Below are positions 54,974 through 62,496 of a DNA stretch of 64,000 nucleotides, piece after piece. The position numbers and the translations under genes are program-made. Below the pieces are notes generated by a model. It saw only the letters and a program-made list of their open reading frames with translations, made no database searches and was not told the origin of the DNA. The first letter of the stretch is position 1. Every line of letters begins with the position of its first letter. This stretch comes from Pseudorhodoferax sp. Leaf267 (GTDB lineage: Bacteria; Pseudomonadota; Gammaproteobacteria; Burkholderiales; Burkholderiaceae_C): NCBI RefSeq assembly GCF_001422405.1, contig NZ_LMMV01000022.1, forward strand, positions 112,620 to 176,619, in the 5' to 3' direction.

Positions 54974-56128
54974 ATGGCCGCCGTACTCGACACCCCTTCT
55001 CTCTGGCGCCGCGCCCTGCCGCTGTTCCGCGGTTTCGACGGCCCGCTGGCCTTCGCCGTCTTCATGCTGGCCGGTGCCGGCATGCTGGTGATGTATTCGT
55101 CCGGCTTCGACCACGGCACGCGCTTCGTCGACCACGGCCGCAACATGCTGCTGGCCGGCTTCATCCTGTTCGTGGTGGCGCAGATCTCGCCGCAGCAGCT
55201 CATGAAATTCGCCGTGCCGGTGTACCTCACCGGGGTGTTGCTGCTGCTCGGGGTGGAATTCTTCGGCATCACGCGCAAGGGGGCGACACGCTGGCTCAAT
55301 GTGGGGATCGTCATCCAGCCCAGTGAAATCCTGAAGATCGCCACGCCGCTGATGCTGGCCTGGTGGTTCCAGAAGCGCGAGGGCCAGCGCCAGCCGCTGG
55401 ATTTCGTCGTGGCCTTCGTGCTGCTGGCCGTGCCCGTCATGCTGATCATGCACCAGCCCGACCTGGGCACCTCGCTGCTGGTGGCGGCGGCCGGGCTGGC
55501 GGTGATCTTCTTCGCCGGCCTGCCATGGCGGCTGGTCGCGCCCCCGGTGCTGCTGGCGCTGCTGGGCATCGGCCTGTTGGTCTGGTTCTCCTCGGACCTG
55601 TGCCAGGACGGCGTGCGCTGGGTCGTGCTGCGCGAGTACCAGCAGCAGCGCGTGTGCACGCTGATGGACCCGACGCGCGACCCGCTGGGCAAGGGCTTCC
55701 ACATCCTGCAGGGCATGATCGCCATCGGCTCGGGCGGCGTGTTCGGCAAGGGCTTCATGCAGGGCACGCAGACGCACCTGGAATTCATCCCCGAGCGCAC
55801 CACCGACTTCATCTTCGCGGCCTATTCCGAAGAGTTCGGCCTGATGGGCAACCTGTTCCTGATCGTGGCCTTCGTGTTCCTGGTGCTGCGCGGCCTGGTC
55901 ATCGCGCTGGAGGCGCCCACGCTGTTCTCGCGGCTGCTGGCCGGCGCCGTCGCGCTGATCTTCTTCACCTATGCCTTCGTGAACATGGGCATGGTCAGCG
56001 GCATGCTGCCCGTGGTCGGCGTGCCGCTGCCCTTCATCAGCTATGGCGGCACGGCCATGGTCACGCTGGGCAGCGGGCTGGGTATCCTGATGTCCATCGC
56101 CAAGTCCCGGCGGCTCCTACAGACTTAG
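54974..56128 (+). CDS. rodA: Elongasome peptidoglycan glycosyltransferase RodA
   Basis: SEDS-family polymerase of 384 residues, about ten helices, acting with PBP2 in side-wall synthesis. GATRWLNVGIVIQPSEILKI near 98, QTHLEFIPERTTDFIFAAYSEE near 268 (split here by a few residues from FMQG) and GVPLPFISYGGTAM near 350 are RodA-type motifs; FIPERTTDFIF separates it from FtsW. Unusually, mreBCD and the PBP2 gene are not adjacent; a diguanylate cyclase and tldD flank it. Confidence 0.95.
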   Translation: MAAVLDTPSLWRRALPLFRGFDGPLAFAVFMLAGAGMLVMYSSGFDHGTRFVDHGRNMLLAGFILFVVAQISPQQLMKFAVPVYLTGVLLLLGVEFFGITRKGATRWLNVGIVIQPSEILKIATPLMLAWWFQKREGQRQPLDFVVAFVLLAVPVMLIMHQPDLGTSLLVAAAGLAVIFFAGLPWRLVAPPVLLALLGIGLLVWFSSDLCQDGVRWVVLREYQQQRVCTLMDPTRDPLGKGFHILQGMIAIGSGGVFGKGFMQGTQTHLEFIPERTTDFIFAAYSEEFGLMGNLFLIVAFVFLVLRGLVIALEAPTLFSRLLAGAVALIFFTYAFVNMGMVSGMLPVVGVPLPFISYGGTAMVTLGSGLGILMSIAKSRRLLQT

Positions 56129-56139
56129 CAGCCTGTCCC

Positions 56140-56145
56140 TAGAAT
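56140..56145 (+). promoter_or_regulatory. -10 hexamer TAGAAT, probable leaderless start of tldD
   Basis: TAGAAT, six bases (GCGGCG), then the tldD ATG at 56152. No SD and no convincing -35. Confidence 0.45.
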
Positions 56146-56151
56146 GCGGCG

Positions 56152-57624
56152 ATGATCTCCCGCGAACCCACCCTGGCACGCATTGCCACCGCCCAGCAAC
56201 TGCTGCTCGATCCCTTCGGCCTGACGCCCGCGCACCTGCAGCGCGCGCTGTCCGAGATCACGGCGCACAAGGTCGACGATGCCGACCTGTACTTCCAGTA
56301 CACGCGCAGCGAGGGCTGGAGCCTGGAGGAGGGCATCGTCAAGACCGGCTCGTTCAGCATCGACCAGGGCGTGGGCGTGCGCGCGGTCAGCGGCGAGAAG
56401 ACGGCGTTCGCCTATTCCGATGACATCTCCGAGGCCTCGCTGCTGGACGCGGCGCGCACCGTGCGCGCCATCTCGTCGGCTGCGCAGAACAAGCGCGCCA
56501 AGGTGCCGGTGCAAAAAGTGGCCGGCAGCCGTTCGCTCTACGACGGGCTAGACCCGATCGCCACGCTGGACAGCACGGCCAAGGTCCAGCTGCTGGAGCA
56601 GGTCGAGCAGCGCGCCCGCGCCAAGGACCCGCGCGTGGTGCAGGTCATGGCCGGCCTGGCCAGTGAATACGACGTGGTGCTGGTCGCGCGCGCCGATGGC
56701 ACGCTGGCCGCCGACGTGCGGCCGCTGGTGCGCCTGTCGGTCACGGTGATCGCCGAGGCCAAGGTCGGCGGCACGGTGCGGCGCGAGGTCGGCTCGGGCG
56801 GCGGCGGCGGGCGCTTCGGCCTGGCCTACTTCGACAGCGGGCGCATCGACGAATACGTGGACCAGGCCGTGAACGCCGCGCTGACCAACCTGGAGGCACG
56901 CCCCGCGCCGGCCGGCGAGATGACGGTGGTGCTGGGCGCCGGCTGGCCCGGCATCCTGCTGCACGAGGCCATCGGCCACGGGCTGGAGGGCGACTTCAAT
57001 CGCAAGGGCTCCAGTGCCTTCAGCGGGCGCATCGGCCAGCGCGTGGCAGCCAAGGGCGTGACCGTGCTCGACGACGGCACCATCGCCGACCGCCGCGGCT
57101 CGCTGAACGTGGACGACGAGGGCAATGCCAGCCAGCGCAATGTGCTGATCGAGGACGGCATTCTGAAGGGCTATATCCAGGACGCGATGAACGCGCGCCT
57201 GATGGGTGTGAAGCCTACCGGCAACGGCCGGCGCGAGAGCTACGCCCACATCCCCATGCCGCGCATGACCAACACCTACATGCTGGGCGGCGACAAGGAG
57301 CCGGGCGAGATCATCGCCAGCATCAAGAAGGGCTTGTACGCCAGCAACTTCGGCGGCGGCCAGGTCGACATCACCTCGGGCAAGTTCGTGTTCTCCGCCA
57401 GCGAGGCCTTCTGGGTCGAGAACGGCAAGATCTTGTACCCGGTCAAGGGCGCGACCCTGGTCGGCAACGGCCCCGACGCGCTGACGCGCGTGAAGATGAT
57501 CGGCAACGACATGAAGCTGGACTCGGGCGTGGGCACCTGCGGCAAGGAAGGCCAGAGCGTGCCGGTGGGCGTGGGCCAGCCCACCTTGCGCATCGACGGC
57601 CTGACCGTCGGCGGCACGGCTTGA
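56152..57624 (+). CDS. tldD: Metalloprotease TldD
   Basis: A 490-residue subunit of the TldD/TldE zinc protease, which processes antisense-target peptides such as microcin B17 and the CcdA antitoxin in E. coli. The metal motif HEAIGH is at 271-276 (HExxxH type), and GTCGKEGQSVPVGVGQP near 462 is the C-terminal family motif. The TldE (PmbA) partner is not in the window. Its stop lies 30 bases before the aroG leader peptide. Confidence 0.95.
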   Translation: MISREPTLARIATAQQLLLDPFGLTPAHLQRALSEITAHKVDDADLYFQYTRSEGWSLEEGIVKTGSFSIDQGVGVRAVSGEKTAFAYSDDISEASLLDAARTVRAISSAAQNKRAKVPVQKVAGSRSLYDGLDPIATLDSTAKVQLLEQVEQRARAKDPRVVQVMAGLASEYDVVLVARADGTLAADVRPLVRLSVTVIAEAKVGGTVRREVGSGGGGGRFGLAYFDSGRIDEYVDQAVNAALTNLEARPAPAGEMTVVLGAGWPGILLHEAIGHGLEGDFNRKGSSAFSGRIGQRVAAKGVTVLDDGTIADRRGSLNVDDEGNASQRNVLIEDGILKGYIQDAMNARLMGVKPTGNGRRESYAHIPMPRMTNTYMLGGDKEPGEIIASIKKGLYASNFGGGQVDITSGKFVFSASEAFWVENGKILYPVKGATLVGNGPDALTRVKMIGNDMKLDSGVGTCGKEGQSVPVGVGQPTLRIDGLTVGGTA

Positions 57625-57640
57625 ACCGCCATTGATGTGC

Positions 57641-57646
57641 TAGAGT
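57641..57646 (+). promoter_or_regulatory. Extended -10 box TGC-TAGAGT of the aroG attenuator transcript
   Basis: TGC-TAGAGT (57638-57646) is an extended -10 element that ends 8 bases before the leader-peptide ATG, the same geometry as at tldD and mpl. TTGAAC (57621-57626) is too close (14 bases) to be a good -35, but extended -10 promoters can do without one. Transcription would begin on or beside the leader ATG. Confidence 0.5.
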
Positions 57647-57654
57647 CGCGCCCC

Positions 57655-57729
57655 ATGTCTGCCTCCCGCGCTGTTTACTTTGCCTACTTTTGGTTCCCGG
57701 ATTCCGGCGGACAAGAGGCGCGCGCGTAA
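57655..57729 (+). CDS. Leader peptide of the aroG attenuator (24 residues, aromatic-rich)
   Basis: An open frame of 24 codons between tldD and aroG. Codons 8-14 read Y-F-A-Y-F-W-F: six of seven are Tyr, Phe or Trp, the three end products of the pathway aroG starts. All other residues are small or charged. The stop at 57727 lies 25 bases before the terminator stem. Shortage of any aromatic tRNA would stall the ribosome in this stretch. No SD precedes the ATG, but a -10 box ends 8 bases before it, so a leaderless start is likely. Rare aromatic codon density and position make chance unlikely. Confidence 0.85.
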   Translation: MSASRAVYFAYFWFPDSGGQEARA

Positions 57730-57761
57730 AGCAAGACACACAGACCTCCCAAAACCGCCGG
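57704..57761 (+). promoter_or_regulatory. Antiterminator pairing of the aroG attenuator
   Basis: CCGGCGG (57704-57710, within leader codons 17-19) is perfectly complementary to CCGCCGG (57755-57761), which is the 5' half of the terminator stem. The two structures exclude each other. A ribosome held at the early aromatic codons (57676-57690) leaves 57704-57710 free to pair, preventing termination. Confidence 0.7.
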
Positions 57762-57787
57762 TACCGCAAGGACCGGCGGTTTTTTTT
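57755..57787 (+). terminator. Intrinsic terminator (attenuator) before aroG
   Basis: CCGCCGGT-ACCGCAAGG-ACCGGCGG, a perfect 8-base stem followed by eight T (57780-57787); four A before the stem allow further pairing. It is the strongest intrinsic terminator in the window and lies 34 bases before the aroG ATG, so it must be bypassed for expression unless a further promoter exists. Confidence 0.88.
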
Positions 57788-57820
57788 GGCCCGCACATTT
57801 CAACCAGAGGACAAGAGACC

Positions 57821-58942
57821 ATGAGCACGCAGCAGACCCCTGACGCCTGGACGGCGAACGTCGAGAAAACCAGCCAGACCGACGACGAACGCATCAAGGA
57901 CATCACCGTGCTCCCGCCTCCCGAACACCTGATCCGGTTCTTCCCGATCCGCGGCACGGCCGTCGAGTCGCTGATCAGCCGCACGCGTACCAGCATCCAC
58001 GACATCATGGCCGGGCAGGACGACCGGCTGCTGGTGGTCATCGGCCCGTGCTCCATCCACGACCCGGCTGCGGCACTGGAATACGCCCGCCGCCTGAAGG
58101 TGCAGCGCGACAAGTACGCTGGCACGCTGGAAATCGTGATGCGCGTCTACTTCGAGAAGCCGCGCACCACGGTGGGCTGGAAGGGCCTGATCAACGACCC
58201 TTACCTGGACGAGAGCTACCGCATCGACGAGGGCCTGCGCATCGCGCGCCAGTTGCTGATCGACATCAACCGCATGGGCCTGCCGGCCGGCAGCGAGTTC
58301 CTGGACGTGATCTCGCCGCAGTACATCGGCGACCTGATCGCCTGGGGCGCCATCGGCGCGCGCACCACCGAGAGCCAGGTGCACCGCGAGCTGGCCTCGG
58401 GCTTGTCCGCGCCGATCGGCTTCAAGAACGGCACGGACGGCAACATCCGCATCGCGACCGACGCGATCCAGGCCGCCGCGCGCGGCCACCATTTCCTGTC
58501 GGTGCACAAGAACGGGCAGGTCGCCATCGTGCAGACCAATGGCAACAAGGACTGCCACGTGATCCTGCGCGGCGGCAAGGCGCCCAACTACGACGCGGCT
58601 AGCGTGGGCGCGGCCTGCAAGGAACTGGCAGCCACGGGCCTGGCGCCCACCTTGATGGTGGACTGCAGCCACGCCAACAGCAGCAAGCAGCACGAGAAGC
58701 AGACCGATGTCGCGCGCGATGTCGCGGGCCAGATCGCCGGCGGCTCGCGCCAGATCTTCGGCCTGATGATCGAAAGCCATCTGCAGGCTGGCGCCCAGAA
58801 GTTCACGCCGGGCAAGGACGACGCCCGGCAACTGGTCTACGGCAAGAGCATCACCGACGCCTGCCTGGGCTGGGAGCCCTCGCTGGACGTGCTGGAGACG
58901 CTGTCGCAGGCCGTGGCGGCGCGCCGCGCGGCCCAGCGCTGA
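57821..58942 (+). CDS. aroG: 3-deoxy-7-phosphoheptulonate (DAHP) synthase, class I
   Basis: Condenses phosphoenolpyruvate and erythrose 4-phosphate, the first step to chorismate and the aromatic amino acids. 373 residues with the AroFGH pattern: VIGPCSIHDP near 71, KPRTTVGWKGLINDP near 113, GARTTESQVHRELASGLS near 185 and SHANSSKQHEKQ near 284. Paralogue choice (aroF, G or H) cannot be settled; aroG is used by overall likeness. The ATG at 57821 follows AGAGACC. Expression should be controlled by the leader peptide and terminator upstream, in addition to any feedback inhibition. Confidence 0.94.
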   Translation: MSTQQTPDAWTANVEKTSQTDDERIKDITVLPPPEHLIRFFPIRGTAVESLISRTRTSIHDIMAGQDDRLLVVIGPCSIHDPAAALEYARRLKVQRDKYAGTLEIVMRVYFEKPRTTVGWKGLINDPYLDESYRIDEGLRIARQLLIDINRMGLPAGSEFLDVISPQYIGDLIAWGAIGARTTESQVHRELASGLSAPIGFKNGTDGNIRIATDAIQAAARGHHFLSVHKNGQVAIVQTNGNKDCHVILRGGKAPNYDAASVGAACKELAATGLAPTLMVDCSHANSSKQHEKQTDVARDVAGQIAGGSRQIFGLMIESHLQAGAQKFTPGKDDARQLVYGKSITDACLGWEPSLDVLETLSQAVAARRAAQR

Positions 58943-59014
58943 AGCCGGGTTTGCGTCGATTGCCGGCAGCGCCGGCTGCAGCGATGCTGGGTCTTTTCGT
59001 ACAGGGGACACGCC

Positions 59015-59326
59015 ATGCGCAGTGAAGTGTCGGTCGAGCTGGTCACGGGGCAGCGGTTCAGCGTCGACCTGGAAGAAGTGCAGCCCATGCCGCACGACCA
59101 GGCCCGCCAGTGGCTGGACGCGCAATTCACGCAGCTCGAATGCGAGCCGCTGCGGGCCACGGGCAAGGTGCTGCTGGTGGACAAGTTGATCGCGATCGCA
59201 CAGGCCGCCGGGCCCTCGCTGCTGGGCGACGCGCAATGGCTGGCCGATTTCGCGCGCGCCGCCAGCGCCGCGCTGGCCAAGCCCGTGGTGCGGGTCGACC
59301 TGGGCGCGATGGCGATCAGCTACTGA
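59015..59326 (+). CDS. Small protein of unknown function
   Basis: A 103-residue protein I do not recognise. It is soluble, with a beta-rich start (EVSVELVTGQRFSVDLEEV) and a helical end (LADFARAASAALAKP). AGGGGA before the ATG at 59015 is a reasonable ribosome site. It lies 72 bases after aroG and its last 11 bases overlap the end of mpl on the other strand. Codon use and composition look like a real gene. Confidence 0.65.
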   Translation: MRSEVSVELVTGQRFSVDLEEVQPMPHDQARQWLDAQFTQLECEPLRATGKVLLVDKLIAIAQAAGPSLLGDAQWLADFARAASAALAKPVVRVDLGAMAISY

Positions 59327-60710
59327 AACGGGCCTGCAGCGCGTCCAGCAGCCGCCGGTGGATGCCACCGAAGCCGCCGTTGCTCATGCATAGCACCTGG
59401 TCGCCGGGCCGCGCCGCCGCGACGACCTGGTCCACCAGCGTGGCGATGTCGCCGGCCACCTGCAGCTTCGGCCCCATGGACGCCAGCGCTTGCGCCGGGT
59501 CCCACCCCAGGCCGGCACTGTGGCAGAACGCCAGGTCGGCCGATTCCAGGCTCCAGGGCAGCCGCGCGTTCATGGCGCCCAGCTTCATGGTGTTGCTGCG
59601 CGGCTCGAACACGGCCAGGATGCGCGCGCCAGCGCCCAGTTGCGCACGCAAGCCATCCACCGTCGTGCGGATCGCTGTCGGGTGGTGCGCGAAGTCGTCG
59701 TAGACGCGGATCTCACCGCCAGCGGCTGCGACCGTGCCGCGCAGCTCCATGCGGCGTTTGACGTTCTGGAAGCTCTGCAGCGCGGCGGCGGCGTCTGCAG
59801 GCTTCACGCCCAGGTGCTGCGCGGCGGCGATGGCGGCCAGCGCGTTCATGCGGTTGTGCAGGCCCGACAGCTCCCAGTGCAATTCGGCCGCGGGAACGCC
59901 GTCCTGCAGCACCGTGAAGCGCTCGGCCGTGCCATGCGCCGTGAAGCGCCCGCCCGTGCCGAAGCCCGCGGTCTCGCTCCAGCAGCCTTGGGCCAGCACG
60001 CGGGCCAGCGCTTCGTCCTCGGCGTTGACCACCACGCGCCCCTGGCTCGGCACGGTGCGCACGAGGTGGTGGAACTGGCGCTCGATCGCCGCCAGGTCGT
60101 CGAAGATGTCCGCGTGGTCGAACTCCAGGTTGTTCAGCACGGCGGTGCGCGGCCTGTAGTGCACGAACTTGCTGCGCTTGTCGAAGAACGCCGTGTCGTA
60201 TTCGTCGGCCTCGATGACGAAGCAGCCGCCGGGCGCGCTGAGGCGCGCGGAGATGCCGAAGTTGAGTGGCACGCCGCCGACCAGGAAGCCAGGATGCAGG
60301 CCCGCGCATTCCAGCACCCAGGCCAGCATCGACGTGGTGGTCGTCTTGCCGTGGGTGCCCGCTACGGCCAGCACATGGCGGCCCTGCAGCAGGTGCTCGG
60401 CCAGCCATTGCGGGCCGCTGGTGTAGGCAGCGCCCGCGTCCAGGATGGCTTCCATGAGCGGGAATTTGGGCGCGCCATCGGCCAGCCGGGCGCGCGAGAC
60501 CACGTTGCCGACCACGAACACGTCGGGCTTCAGCGCCATCTGCTCGGCGCCGAAGCCCTCGATCAGCTCGATGCCCAGCTCGCGCAACTGGTCGCTCATG
60601 GGGGGGTAGACGCCCGCGTCGCAGCCCGTCACGCGGTGGCCGGCAGCGCGCGCCAGTGCGGCCAGGCCGCCCATGAAGGTGCCGCAGATGCCGAGGATGT
60701 GGATGTGCAT
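59316..60710 (-). CDS. mpl: UDP-MurNAc:L-alanyl-gamma-D-glutamyl-meso-DAP ligase
   Basis: Recycling ligase (464 residues) that joins murein tripeptide released from the wall back to UDP-MurNAc. HILGICGTFMGGLAALA at the start distinguishes Mpl from Mur[13 protein letters not shown] near 112 is the ATP loop, followed by VIEADEYDTAFFDKRSKF and FAHHPTAIRTT. It complements de novo synthesis by murC-murF in the same window. It diverges from an unknown gene with 58 bases between start codons, and both have close -10 hexamers. Confidence 0.96.
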   Translation of the reverse strand: MHIHILGICGTFMGGLAALARAAGHRVTGCDAGVYPPMSDQLRELGIELIEGFGAEQMALKPDVFVVGNVVSRARLADGAPKFPLMEAILDAGAAYTSGPQWLAEHLLQGRHVLAVAGTHGKTTTTSMLAWVLECAGLHPGFLVGGVPLNFGISARLSAPGGCFVIEADEYDTAFFDKRSKFVHYRPRTAVLNNLEFDHADIFDDLAAIERQFHHLVRTVPSQGRVVVNAEDEALARVLAQGCWSETAGFGTGGRFTAHGTAERFTVLQDGVPAAELHWELSGLHNRMNALAAIAAAQHLGVKPADAAAALQSFQNVKRRMELRGTVAAAGGEIRVYDDFAHHPTAIRTTVDGLRAQLGAGARILAVFEPRSNTMKLGAMNARLPWSLESADLAFCHSAGLGWDPAQALASMGPKLQVAGDIATLVDQVVAAARPGDQVLCMSNGGFGGIHRRLLDALQARFSS

Positions 60711-60718
60711 GGGCGGCG

Positions 60719-60724
60719 ATTCTA
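60719..60724 (-). promoter_or_regulatory. -10 hexamer TAGAAT, probable leaderless start of mpl
   Basis: Minus-strand TAGAAT, then CGCCGCCC and the mpl ATG at 60710. The spacer and start are identical to those of the divergent gene at 60769. Confidence 0.5.
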
Positions 60725-60754
60725 GGAGCCGCCCAGGGGCATCGACGCCAGGGG

Positions 60755-60760
60755 CACAAT
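60755..60760 (+). promoter_or_regulatory. -10 hexamer CACAAT before the gene at 60769
   Basis: CACAAT, CGCCGCCC, ATG at 60769; no SD. It forms a near mirror image with the mpl start. Confidence 0.45.
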
Positions 60761-60768
60761 CGCCGCCC

Positions 60769-61365
60769 ATGGACAAGGCGAGTGCAGAAATCGCAGCCAC
60801 GGCGGCGCGGATGGTGGTCGAGGAGGGGCTGGAATACGGCCCGGCGAAGCGCCGCGCGCTCAAGCAGCTGGACCTGGGGTCGCGCGCGCGCCTGCCCGAC
60901 AACGACGCCGTGGAAGACGCGGTGCGCGAATACCTGGACCTGTTCTGCGCCGACACCCAGCCCGGCGAGCTGCTGGCGCTGCGGCGGCTGGCCCTGGTGT
61001 GGATGGAGCGCTTGCAGGCATTTCGCCCCTACCTGGCCGGCGCCGTCTGGCATGGCACGGCAACGCGGCTGTCCGACATCTACCTGCAGCTGTTCTGCGA
61101 CGACTCGAAGTCGGCGGAGATCTCGCTGATCGACCATGGCGTGCGGTTCTCGCCCAGCACGGTGCCGGGTTTTCGCGGTGATCCAGTCGAGGCCCTGAGC
61201 CTGAGCAGCCGCAGCGCCGAATTGAACGAGAACGTGGGCGTGCACCTGCTGGTCCACGATCTGGACGATCTGCGCGGCGCGCTCAAGCCCGACGCCCGTG
61301 GCCGCTCGCCCCGCGGCAGCCTGGACGCCGTGCGCAAGCTGGTGCAGGCGTCGGAGGTGGCATGA
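60769..61365 (+). CDS. Unrecognised 198-residue protein divergent from mpl
   Basis: I do not recognise a family. The protein is soluble; the first half is helical and acidic (DAVEDAVREYLDLFCAD), the second contains AVWHGTATRLSDIYLQLFCDD near 87, which loosely recalls the GS...SDIDL pattern of nucleotidyltransferase folds, but the GS pair and second aspartate are missing. It overlaps the following thioredoxin-like gene by 4 bases, so the two are co-translated. No function is assigned. Confidence 0.7.
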   Translation: MDKASAEIAATAARMVVEEGLEYGPAKRRALKQLDLGSRARLPDNDAVEDAVREYLDLFCADTQPGELLALRRLALVWMERLQAFRPYLAGAVWHGTATRLSDIYLQLFCDDSKSAEISLIDHGVRFSPSTVPGFRGDPVEALSLSSRSAELNENVGVHLLVHDLDDLRGALKPDARGRSPRGSLDAVRKLVQASEVA

Positions 61366-61910
61366 GCACCGCGGACAAGACACCTCCCGCCGGCCGCCGC
61401 GGCCTGGTGCTGGGCGCCGGCGCTGCGGCCCTGCTCGCTGGGGCTGGCGCTGCGTGGTGGAGCAGACGGCCCAGCGCCGAAGACGCTGCCGCGACGCAGG
61501 CCTTGTGGGCCGTCCAGGGCGAGCGGCCACAGGGCGGTACGCTGGACATGGCCGCTTTTCGCGGCAAGCCCGTACTGGTCAACTTCTGGGCCACCTGGTG
61601 CCCGCCCTGTGTCGAAGAGCTGCCGTTGATCGATGCGTTCTTCCGCCAGCACGCGGCCAATCGCTGGCAGGTGGTCGGCCTGGCGCTGGACAAACCGGCG
61701 GCGGTGCGCACTTTCCTGGCCAAAACGCCCGTCACTTTCCCGGTCGGGATTCTGGGTTTGGGCGGCATGGGCGTGCTCAGGACACTGGGCAACACGGGCG
61801 GTGGTTTGCCCTTCACCTTGGTGCTGGATGCGGCAGGCCAGGTGCAAGCTCGTAAAATGGGGCAAATCACCCCCCTGGATTTGCAAGGCTGGGCGAGCAA
61901 AACCGCTTGA
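61362..61910 (+). CDS. TlpA-family thioredoxin-like protein (periplasmic, membrane-anchored)
   Basis: A 182-residue protein with an N-terminal membrane anchor or signal (about 12-33, preceded by twin Arg) and a thioredoxin fold whose active site is WCPPC (Cys80, Cys83) in VNFWATWCPPCVEELPLI. TlpA and ResA relatives reduce disulfides in the periplasm, for example in cytochrome maturation. It is coupled to the unknown gene upstream by a 4-base overlap and precedes accBC by 131 bases. Confidence 0.9.
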   Translation: MSTADKTPPAGRRGLVLGAGAAALLAGAGAAWWSRRPSAEDAAATQALWAVQGERPQGGTLDMAAFRGKPVLVNFWATWCPPCVEELPLIDAFFRQHAANRWQVVGLALDKPAAVRTFLAKTPVTFPVGILGLGGMGVLRTLGNTGGGLPFTLVLDAAGQVQARKMGQITPLDLQGWASKTA

Positions 61911-61989
61911 TCCTGGCCTTGTAGCACCGCCAGCAGCAACCGCTGATCGGCGCAGTACCTCTTAATTGCCCGCAGTAAGCGATAGTTGA

Positions 61990-62011
61990 GTGAAATTCGG
62001 TTAGATTTCAC
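61990..62011. promoter_or_regulatory. 22-bp inverted repeat in the accB upstream region
   Basis: GTGAAAT-TCGGTTAG-ATTTCAC: perfect 7-base arms around 8 bases, 31-52 bases before the accB start. The surrounding 131 bases are A/T-richer than the coding DNA. It has the size and symmetry of a repressor operator for accBC. It does not resemble the BirA or FadR sites of E. coli. Confidence 0.4.
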
Positions 62012-62041
62012 CCCTTTTCGTTTGGTGCGACTGGAGCTCCC

Positions 62042-62494
62042 ATGGATTTGCGCAAACTCAAGACCTTGATCGACTTGGTCTCGGATTCCAATGTGTCCGA
62101 ATTGGAAATTACAGAAGCAGAAGGCAAGGTCAGGATCGTCAAGGGCGTGCCTGCAGCACCCCAGGTCTACATGCCGGCACCGAGCCAGCCGGCCCCGCTG
62201 GTGGAGACGGTGGCAGCCGCGCCGGTGGCAGTGGCCGCGCCCGCAGAGCCCGTGGTCAAAGGCCATGTCGCCAAGTCGCCGATGGTCGGCACCTTCTACC
62301 GCTCGCCGAGCCCCGGCGCCAAGGCGTTCATCGAGATCGGCAGCGTGGTGAAGGAAGGCGACACGGTCTGCATCATCGAGGCCATGAAGATCCTCAACGA
62401 GATCGAGGCCGACAAGTCCGGCACCATCACCGAGATCCTGTGCGAGAACGGCCAGGCGGTCGAGTACGGTCAGCCCCTGTTCGTCATCGAGTGA
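62042..62494 (+). CDS. accB: Biotin carboxyl carrier protein of acetyl-CoA carboxylase
   Basis: A 150-residue carrier that shuttles carboxyl groups from biotin carboxylase to the carboxyltransferase. The N-terminal helix region is followed by an Ala/Pro-rich linker (about 40-75) and the biotinyl domain (about 76-150), with the biotin-accepting Lys116 in [12 protein letters not shown]. The start [23 protein letters not shown] is standard. GGAG precedes the ATG. accC follows after 2 bases. Confidence 0.97.
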   Translation: MDLRKLKTLIDLVSDSNVSELEITEAEGKVRIVKGVPAAPQVYMPAPSQPAPLVETVAAAPVAVAAPAEPVVKGHVAKSPMVGTFYRSPSPGAKAFIEIGSVVKEGDTVCIIEAMKILNEIEADKSGTITEILCENGQAVEYGQPLFVIE

Positions 62495-62496
62495 GC

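Noticed and set aside
59316..60710. Mpl as a second MurC
   Set aside because: The start HILGICGTFMGG, the VIEADEYDTAFFDKRSKF segment and the missing cluster context are specific for the recycling ligase.
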